The notes beneath the pieces are model-generated. The model made no database searches. It was not told the origin of the DNA and saw only the letters and a program-made list of their open reading frames with translations. Source: Cyclospora cayetanensis (Eukaryota > Apicomplexa > Conoidasida > Eucoccidiorida > Eimeriidae). From it: a DNA stretch of 64,000 nt. Every line of letters begins with the position of its first letter. Within the stretch, counting starts at the first letter, position 1. Where the stretch lies: positions 1-64,000 of the forward strand of contig NW_020312123.1 of NCBI RefSeq assembly GCF_002999335.1, given 5' to 3'. This document shows, in pieces, positions 57,936 to 64,000 of the stretch. A program made the translations under genes and the position numbers.

Positions 57936-59648
57936 TGCACGGGGAGATGTCGTGCCCGAGGGAGGAGCAACAGATCTTGACACTTCAGTCTTCAACAGCA
58001 GAAAAACCGCATGCAGCAGAAATACCAGTTTTAGAGCCACGTCATATTGTTTGTTGGAAACAAACAGCCGCAGCAATAAGTTCAGAAGGGTGGCCTGCGT
58101 CATGATGTCTCGCCTAGCACTCGCCGTGCGGTAGGCAGCAAGGTACTCCCTGAACAACATGCGCAAGCCTCTCTTCCAACTTGCTGCTAGAGCCAAGGAT
58201 GCAGCATATGACGAAAGACAGCAAGCGCGTGTGGCGGCAGGTGGGAATGGGGAGAAGGCAGGAAGGGCTGTGCCTCAGCAAAAGATCCTAAACCTGAACC
58301 TTCTACCGCTTGACCTCTATACTGCCCCCCCCAGCCACAGCAAAGGCTTTCCTCCCCTCTCGCTTTCCTCCCCTCTCCCTTTCCTCCCCTCTCCCTTTCC
58401 TCCCTTCTCCCCTGCTTACGCGCGGCAATCGCAGGCTTGCCCTGAAAGCTCGAGAGATCTGCTATGGAAGAACCACGCCTTGGCAGCTAGTCTGTCAAGT
58501 GACCGCCTGTCATGTTGTTGCACTCGCTCGATGAGGATGCAGCTGAACTGCCACGCCTGTTCCCACTGCTGCTGCTGCTGCTGCTGCTGCTGAGGACGGT
58601 GGTCTAACAGCAGCAGCAGCACGAGAGTCGACAGTAACACCTCTGCCTCCGGGAGACAGCAGAGGAAAGATGCCGCGCGAAAAGCTTGCAGCGCTTTGCT
58701 GCAGCCGCCTCCAGCTGCCGCATCCGTCTCTTCTGCTGTCTCTTCACCTTCTAGACACCGTTTCTGCTGCTGAGGGACCTGTCGAAAGGGAGCGCACAAA
58801 TCACACACCGCAGCGGCGATGCGACACTTTCACATGTTGCAAGAGACACGCATGGGGAAAGCATGTTCTTCGAGCTCTGCATGCGTCCTATGGGATGCCG
58901 CGTGAGTAAGAGCCGCTGCTCTATCGTTTCAGCACGCAGAAAAGCTCAACGTCTCAAAGGCCGGCAGAAAATACACCAAAGGAAGTTGAAGATGCGCCGC
59001 TCCGCATTTCCCTTTTCTCCCCCCCACGGGCTTTACACATGTGCCAGCGATGCAACAGAGACTGCCGGTGCTGTGCATTGCATCCTTCGTTTCCCCCCTT
59101 TTCCCTCCCAGAGGCCACGTGGAGACGGCGGAGGGGTAGAGTTGTCAGCTTACGCCGTCCGTTTCCATGTCTGCCTCCTTGCTCTGCCTTTCCTTCACAA
59201 TTAGCTCAAGAGCTTCCTGCAGCTTCTGCCAGAAAGCAAGCGTGTTGGGGGGCAGGTGGCTTAAGTGCGCGTACGAGTTGCCGCTAGATGTGCTACTCCT
59301 TGCCTTGCAATTACCGCTGGCCTCTCTTTCCTGCAGTTGCTGCACCAGTTGTTGCTGCTTCCAGAAGAGCAGGGAGCAAACCTGCAGCAGCTCCACGGGG
59401 CACTGCTGCTGCTGAAGCCGTAGCTGCTTGAAGCGTCGCAGCATGCGCAGCGTGTACCGGGTATCCTGTGTCTCGACGGCATCCCTCAGAAGCACCAGAG
59501 AGGTCAGCAGTAACTGCAGGTACCGCTCTTTGGTGTCTGCGGCTGCTGCTGCCGTTTGCGCTCCTGCCTCTGTTGATCCTGCTGCTGATGGCGTCGCAGC
59601 ACCAGCCCCATTGGACCCGGAAGGCTTGTGGATCCCGTCAGTAGCCAT
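54604..59648 (-). CDS. RPN3: 26S proteasome regulatory subunit RPN3 (PSMD3)
   Basis: Non-ATPase lid subunit with a PCI domain; it holds the lid together and helps bind substrates. Ten exons: 59648-59154, 58646-58420, 58179-58026, 57750-57681, 57377-57268, 57067-56954, 56684-56523, 55458-55333, 55068-54976, 54777-54604. Joins restore family blocks: QATLLNLLLRLFVSNKQYD, FPEGLQSNAQHARYLYYLG then QIQAARLEYGAAF, LRKAPQQSAVARGFRLAV then ALKKCIVVELLMGDIPERS, VIRAGLRIISLSYSRI then KDIALKLGL, and NEPQKAFHRRITFCLDLYND then AVKAMQYP. Length is about 574 residues against roughly 530 in other eukaryotes, the surplus being Gln and Ala runs near the N-terminus. The acceptors of exons 2 and 3 have alternatives a few nt away. 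The last 28 residues (VCKASAFRG onward) look non-coding, so the true end may be near 54690. Confidence 0.92.
55490..56350. repeat. 16-bp tandem repeat array in RPN3 intron 7
   Basis: About 860 bp built from the unit tacagatgtacacaca and close variants (gatata, gatgtg). Its 5' quarter also contains three copies of a longer block combining cacgcatacacgcagtgata with a TA run, at about 55515, 55605 and 55700. The unit has no stop codon in several frames of either strand, so long Tyr/Thr/His or Cys/Val/Ile frames of 250-360 codons appear; these are repeat artefacts inside an intron. Confidence 0.95.
56815..56925. repeat. CA-rich microsatellite in RPN3 intron 6
   Basis: ACACATACACA-type repeats with short TATA interruptions, within the intron 56685-56953. 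Confidence 0.9.
57862..57931. repeat. (GA)35 microsatellite in RPN3 intron 3
   Basis: An uninterrupted 70-bp GA dinucleotide run in the intron between exons 3 and 4 of RPN3 (CT on the transcribed strand). Confidence 0.95.
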
Positions 59649-60320
59649 GGCCGAGAGCCTGTGCTATTTTACACGGCCTGCCGTAAAGGTATCGCGGGCA
59701 GCTTGCAGAGAGTGAAGGCGCGAGAGAGGGGAGGGGGGTGGGCGGGGGAAAGGAGGAGGGGGCTGTATGAGAGGCAGACAATGTCAGAAGTGCTCGAGCA
59801 GTAGAAGGTGACGTCGCTGCTGTTTCTGTTGCCGATGGACAAACGGGTGAAACACCGGGCAGAAATACTGGGGGCTGCGGAGCAGCAACAGGGAGCTGTG
59901 TATAAACCCCCGCTACACTGGAAGGCAGAAGGAATTAATATTCTGTGCCTGCTGAAACCCTAGTTATTTATTTTTATTAGCATTATTTTCAGCAACAGCC
60001 GCAGCTCCAGCAGCAACACGCCGTGGGCGGGCTGCGCGCGTCGGCGGCTTCTCTGCCGCACTCACCCTCTCAGCGCAACAAGAGTCGTCAGCAGGGGCAA
60101 GTAGTGTATTCCCCTGTCCCCTAAGCAGACGTAATTGTTTTCCTATCGCCTAAAGCCAGCGAGTCGGTGGGCCTTGTCCGCATATTCCCCTACCCGCACT
60201 TCGCCTCAAATCCAAGTACGCTTCAAACCCCAAGAACCCCCTCCCCCCGTTTCGAGCATTTCCACGATGAATGTCGTATCTGCACTCGGTGTCTGAACGC
60301 TCCTTTCCGTTTTCAATGTC
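59649..60320. other. upstream flank of RPN3
   Basis: It should contain the RPN3 promoter on the minus strand. G-rich near 59720-59760. No gene was recognised. Composition turns repeat-poor from here rightwards. Confidence 0.5.
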
Positions 60321-60710
60321 CTAATCCTCAAGCATATTCTGACGAAACTCCCTCGTTCGCGCCTTATTCCCAACGAGGTGTAAGTCTTTCATAGTCTTGA
60401 GTTCGATGGGCCACGTACTTTCCCTAAAACGGCACAAGCGCTGAGGTGCCTGCTCGAACTCGCATGGACGGCTACTGAGATATGCCCACACGCAAAGGAA
60501 TACACGTTCTAGAGTAGTATCCAATGATTCAGGCTCCTGTGAGTACGTGCTGCACGCTGCTGAATCCCCCGAACTTGCGCAGCGGGATTGTTCCAGGGTT
60601 GCTGATGCCAACACTCAACTACAGACACCCCTAAGAATAGCACGAAAGAAATACATCCTTCATAATACAGGCCCCTAAAACGCATATATGAGTTCTTGTT
60701 GACTGTCTGT
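60321..60710 (-). pseudogene. degenerate Ty3/gypsy gag-like fragment
   Basis: Two minus-strand frames together resemble the capsid region of Ty3/gypsy gag. One gives VVECWHQQPWNNPAA; the next, frameshifted, gives FRESTWPIELKTMKDL and RTREFRQNML, like the FxxxFRP...L..L.Q...V.EFxxxF pattern. Similarity is by eye and weak. Its strand is opposite to the nearby reverse-transcriptase fragment, so it belongs to another copy or was inverted. Confidence 0.35.
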
Positions 60711-60830
60711 GATGGTGGTAGGCTACCCTTCAACGCTATCTACTACCCTAGTAATAAATCTAGCAAGGAAATGTGAAGAACTGTCTGATCAGTTTGTCTG
60801 TGTCGCCGGCGCATCGTATATATTGCAGAG

Positions 60831-60945
60831 TGTTGTTAGCTGGATACAGGAAGATGCGATGGTGTGTGTATCTGCGCTGGACGGTGCGTGCAAACTGGCA
60901 ATGAAAGCGCACAGTGCTTAGAGGGTGCAGCAACGCGCGCCCTAG
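60831..60945 (+). pseudogene. degenerate retropepsin-like fragment, plus-strand copy
   Basis: Reads LDTGRCDGVCICAGRC in one frame, matching the LLDTGR...YIYAGRY of the inverted copy at 62.7 kb. It is then frameshifted and meets a stop. About 110 bp align with the reverse complement of 62641-62753. It lies upstream of and in the same direction as the reverse-transcriptase fragment, as expected for a protease-RT order. Confidence 0.45.
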
Positions 60946-61190
60946 CTGTCCCCTCTACCTCATGTCATAATTCTCAAGGTCGAGGCAGGGAAAGGGAGAT
61001 GCCCTCCTCAGGCTTCAATTATCCTTCGTTTAACAGCAAGAAAGGGGAAATGCCAAGAAGGGGCTCGGGGATGTGCTAAATAATGACGATTTGTCAACAG
61101 GCTGGCCATCTGGTTGTCGTCCAGAACACTGAGTTGCCTTAATGCCAGAGTCGATCACACACTCTGTTCGGGAAATCAGAAGCCCTCATG

Positions 61191-61735
61191 GCACGAAAAG
61201 AGGTTGAACGACAGGCGCACAATTTGTTGAAAGAATTAGGCGTGCAGGAAGCGACCAGCACCTTTTGCATCATCCAGTACCACCGCCCCAAAGCGACGGG
61301 AGGTGGCGAATGTGCATTAACTTGAAGTCCCCTAACAAACTATGTGTGAGGCAGAGCTTCCCACTGCCTCATCTTGGTGAAGCCCTGGACAAATTACGTC
61401 ACTCGACAGTCCTTCGGCTGTTCGCCTTCAGATATGCTTTTCACAAATCCCCATACCGAGATCACAGGCACAAAAAAGCACGACAAGCCCGCACTAGAGA
61501 AGTGAAGTATACCTCTATGCGCCCTGGGCTCGTTGATGTTCCAGCTGAGCGCCATCAACAAGCTGCTTGGGAGTTCTAGGGTTATCAAGGAAGGATGGAT
61601 GCCTGTCTACAAGCACAAGCATGAGTCCTTTATATTCAGCCAAAACGTTAAGGAGCACCTACAGCATCTAGGGGGTGTGCTTTAGGTGTTGCGGGACAAG
61701 CAGTGGTATGTGGAACGGCGGAAGTGTTCAGCTTA
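61191..61735 (+). pseudogene. decayed Ty3/gypsy-type reverse transcriptase fragment
   Basis: Three successive frames carry RT blocks in order. First KEVERQAHNLLKELGVQEATS (61200-61260). Next DGRWRMCINLKSPNKLCV and FPLPHLGEALDKL (61295-61400), then YAFHKSP and REVKYTSMRPGLVDVPAE up to 61579. After a frameshift come ESFIFSQNVKEHLQHL, a TAG at 61683-61685, and LRDKQWYVERRKCSA to 61735. The catalytic Y-x-D-D position reads KHES, so the enzyme cannot be active. At least two frameshifts and one stop. The blocks and spacing match chromovirus-like Ty3 elements known to exist in Eimeria. Confidence 0.85.
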
Positions 61736-61989
61736 ATTAGAACAATTGTGTTCTTGATATTAGGTGTGTTGCCTGCAGGATTTGAATAAGATCCAACAAA
61801 ATTTGAAGCACGAAGCCGTGGCCTTGACCTATACGTACTATCAAGGAAGCTTAGCGGTTCTATGGGATGAAATCTTCATGCCGACACTATTAACTGTATG
61901 TGGGTCTGCTATATGTCCATATGTATCAGAAGGCTTAGGTGTTCCAGCCTCGAGTAGAATCCAAAAACTTGCTTTTATGCTACCGCATA

Positions 61990-62205
61990 AATTGGTGAGT
62001 TAGGGCATGCGTGAAGGCTTGAAAGGTAAGAACTATTGTAGACAGACGAAATTCGCTGAATTGATGACCCTCCGTCTTCAAAAAGCCAGCCACAAGAAGC
62101 ATCTTTTTTTTCATCTGTGGGGTACAAAGCGGGGTACTCTACCCCGCTGATATATTTTTCGAGTACTTGACCATATATTTCGTCATCATACTTACAGGTC
62201 CGCAT
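61990..62205 (-). pseudogene. possible retroelement (integrase-upstream-like) remnant
   Basis: A 76-codon minus-strand frame with DDEIYGQVLEKYISG and GWLFEDGGSSIQRISSVYN loosely recalls the short region before the zinc-binding part of Ty3 integrases (a dipped W/L-L-F-x-D-G then R-I). Given the surrounding debris this is plausible but unproven. Confidence 0.2.
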
Positions 62206-62579
62206 TGCCCCATACGCTGATCCAAAACCATTTTATCGGCTGATAAATCATGCTTTTTTAACTTGGTATGAAGCTACCGCGTTTACATCAGCTTGCACGG
62301 CGCCCCTGCTGTCCCAATTGGCGTTGTGCCACCCTCTGCTGTCATCGCTAGAAGGACTTTGATAGACTTTTACTCTTTGCCAGGGGTGATCAGATGATTA
62401 AATGACTCGATTGAAACTAGGCAGCTGTTGTGGATAAACCTATCGTTCCACTGCATCCACAGCCAGTGGATGAGCAGGGAGGGGCTGCATCTTACCATGC
62501 CGTGTTATTGACTGTAGCGCTTCAACTAGTCTTTTAGGAGGAAGCTATTTAGCTCCAGACTAAATGGGAGCTTGATGGA

Positions 62580-62770
62580 AGGCTATTGAATTTTTCGCCA
62601 ACGCATTTCGTTTCCCCGCTCTGCCCTTCAGGACATGAGGTTGCGCGTTGCTGCAGCCTCAAAGCAGTAGCAGCATTCATAGCCAGTTGCATGTAGCGTC
62701 CAGCGTAGATGTATACAGCACTGCGTCTTCCTGTATCTAACAATATTCTGCAATACATAATGTTGAGGTA
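62580..62770 (-). pseudogene. degenerate retropepsin-like fragment, minus-strand copy
   Basis: The minus-strand frame reads CRILLDTGRRSAVYIYAGRY then MQLAMNAATALRLQQRA. The hydrophobic-hydrophobic-D-T-G start fits a retroviral-type aspartic protease active site. It is an inverted, diverged copy of 60831-60945, about three quarters identical by eye. Confidence 0.45.
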
Positions 62771-64000
62771 CACGCTACATGTAGCCCAAGTCGTTACCGA
62801 GTTGATTTGATGGGTTATGTAAACACCAAAGTCAAGATTAGGCCTCAGAAAATTATTCGATCAGCCGCATCACGATAAAAGTGCTACATTTGGATTAGGC
62901 AAAAATGTACCTCGCAGTCCAGCGTTTGCCCATACGGAACGTGCGCTTGTTCCACAGGATTTACAGCAAAGACAAGGCAAACAACGGCGATCACGCAAGA
63001 GGAGAGAACCTGTAGCATATAGTTGCACATTTATCAAGAGCTCAACCCCGTCAAATGCAAAGTCGAGTCAAAGCAGCCTGGACATAGACTTGATGAACCC
63101 TATGCCCGGGCACTTCTTCTGCCACACCTGCATTCCCCATCCGCAGATTCCCCCCAAAATATCATAAAGCACCTGATTAGCTTCAAACAGTGCAATAGTA
63201 CGACTTACTTGATTGCCATTATTATTAGACACGTTTTAAAGCCTCATTGCAAAACCCGTCCTAGCGAGCTTCCCCCTTCACTGCCCATCAGTGCCACTAG
63301 CGGTGGCGGCGGCAGAATTTCCGGCATGAGCGAGTGCACCGAGTGGAAAGTGACTCCCCTTTGCAGCACGTTTAAATGCGGACTGATATATAGAGATAAA
63401 TAGAGGGAAGACAACGCGTGGACGAGGTAGATGTGCGCTGCAATGGCAGTGGCCAGTGTGGCTGTTACCGCTGCACTGCGGCGGCTGCCATGCCATCATG
63501 CCGACCCGGGCAGCTGCTGGCGCAGCAGCAGCAGAAACAGCAGCGGCCTGGACGTACCAGCAGCCTTTAGAATGCTGCGGGGTCTCTTTCGTGTCTTTAA
63601 TAAATGATTCATGCTGCAGCGGCAAATGACCAAAACAGCTGTATAAGTCTCTACAAGACCGCGTTCTTGTGCAGTTTGCCTGCTGCTACTGCTGTTGCTG
63701 CGCCATCCTCTGCTGCTGCAGTGGCCCCGCCCCGGCAGCTGCCGCTGCTTCCGCTGCCTCTCCGTCACATCTCTTCTTTTGCAGCCTTATGTAACTGTCT
63801 TTTTTTGGTCAAGTGATCTCCTTGGTGCCTGTGCCTGCCGCAGCGAGCCGACGCGGCGGCAGCGGCAGGCACCGCAGGAGCTGGACGAACTGCGGGGTCT
63901 CGCTGATTGCCGCATCGCTGGTTCTTCTCGCCACTCTGCGAACGCTCGCAAGTTTCAAAGACCGGCGCTTTGCGCAGCAGCGGCGTGGAGAGACGAACAG
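62771..64000. other. right end of the window, no resolved gene
   Basis: Repeat-poor until about 63.4 kb, then CAG/CTG runs reappear (63515-63545, 63680-63720), marking return to a repeat-rich segment. From about 63790 to the end two plus-strand frames stay open. One contains a hydrophobic stretch (CGVSLIAASLVLLATLRTLA) and could be the 5' exon of a secreted or membrane protein, but no ATG sits in that frame. Confidence 0.35.

Overview
The window looks like nuclear DNA of a coccidian apicomplexan, most probably an Eimeria species. Three features support this: protein-coding exons full of in-frame CAG-type trinucleotide tracts (long Gln, Ala and Ser runs), many short GT-AG introns carrying microsatellites, and alternation between repeat-rich gene-dense stretches and repeat-poor stretches with decayed Ty3/gypsy-like debris. 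This is the R-segment/P-segment organisation known from Eimeria chromosomes. No rRNA, tRNA, CRISPR or bacterial-type operon was seen.

Layout, left to right: a minus-strand four-KH-domain RNA-binding protein (1071-3458); a repeat-poor gap (3.5-8.7 kb); one orphan exon-like frame (8.75-9.13 kb); NOC2, plus strand, 7 exons (10407-14653); an uncharacterised low-complexity protein, minus, at least 3 exons (15799-21311, probably reaching 21.8 kb); mitochondrial ribosomal protein uL29m, plus, 5 exons (22446-24263); a TM9SF/nonaspanin, minus, 9 exons (24844-30139); a 1325-residue Gln-rich protein with an 81-bp coding minisatellite, plus (31486-35463); a membrane-anchored protein resembling bacterial solute-binding proteins of family 3, minus, 5 exons (36112-38815); a Grx3-type monothiol glutaredoxin with a CRFS instead of CGFS motif, plus, 5 exons (40091-42401); a 2666-residue coiled-coil protein, plus, 8 exons (44079-53440); the 26S proteasome lid subunit RPN3/PSMD3, minus, 10 exons (54604-59648); then a repeat-poor tract (60-63 kb) with rearranged Ty3/gypsy-like fragments.

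The genes are independent eukaryotic transcription units, not a pathway cluster. They cover ribosome assembly (NOC2), mitochondrial translation (uL29m), protein turnover (RPN3), endomembrane traffic (TM9SF), iron-sulfur or redox work (glutaredoxin) and RNA binding (KH). Several pairs are divergent and may share upstream regions: the 15.8-21.8 kb gene with uL29m, TM9SF with the Gln-rich gene, and the solute-binding-like gene with the glutaredoxin. Exon joins were read by eye: each junction has GT..AG ends, keeps phase, and where possible restores a known family motif. They are models without transcript evidence. The strongest candidates for new biology are the solute-binding-like protein, the CRFS glutaredoxin, and the unassigned exon near 21.6-21.8 kb.
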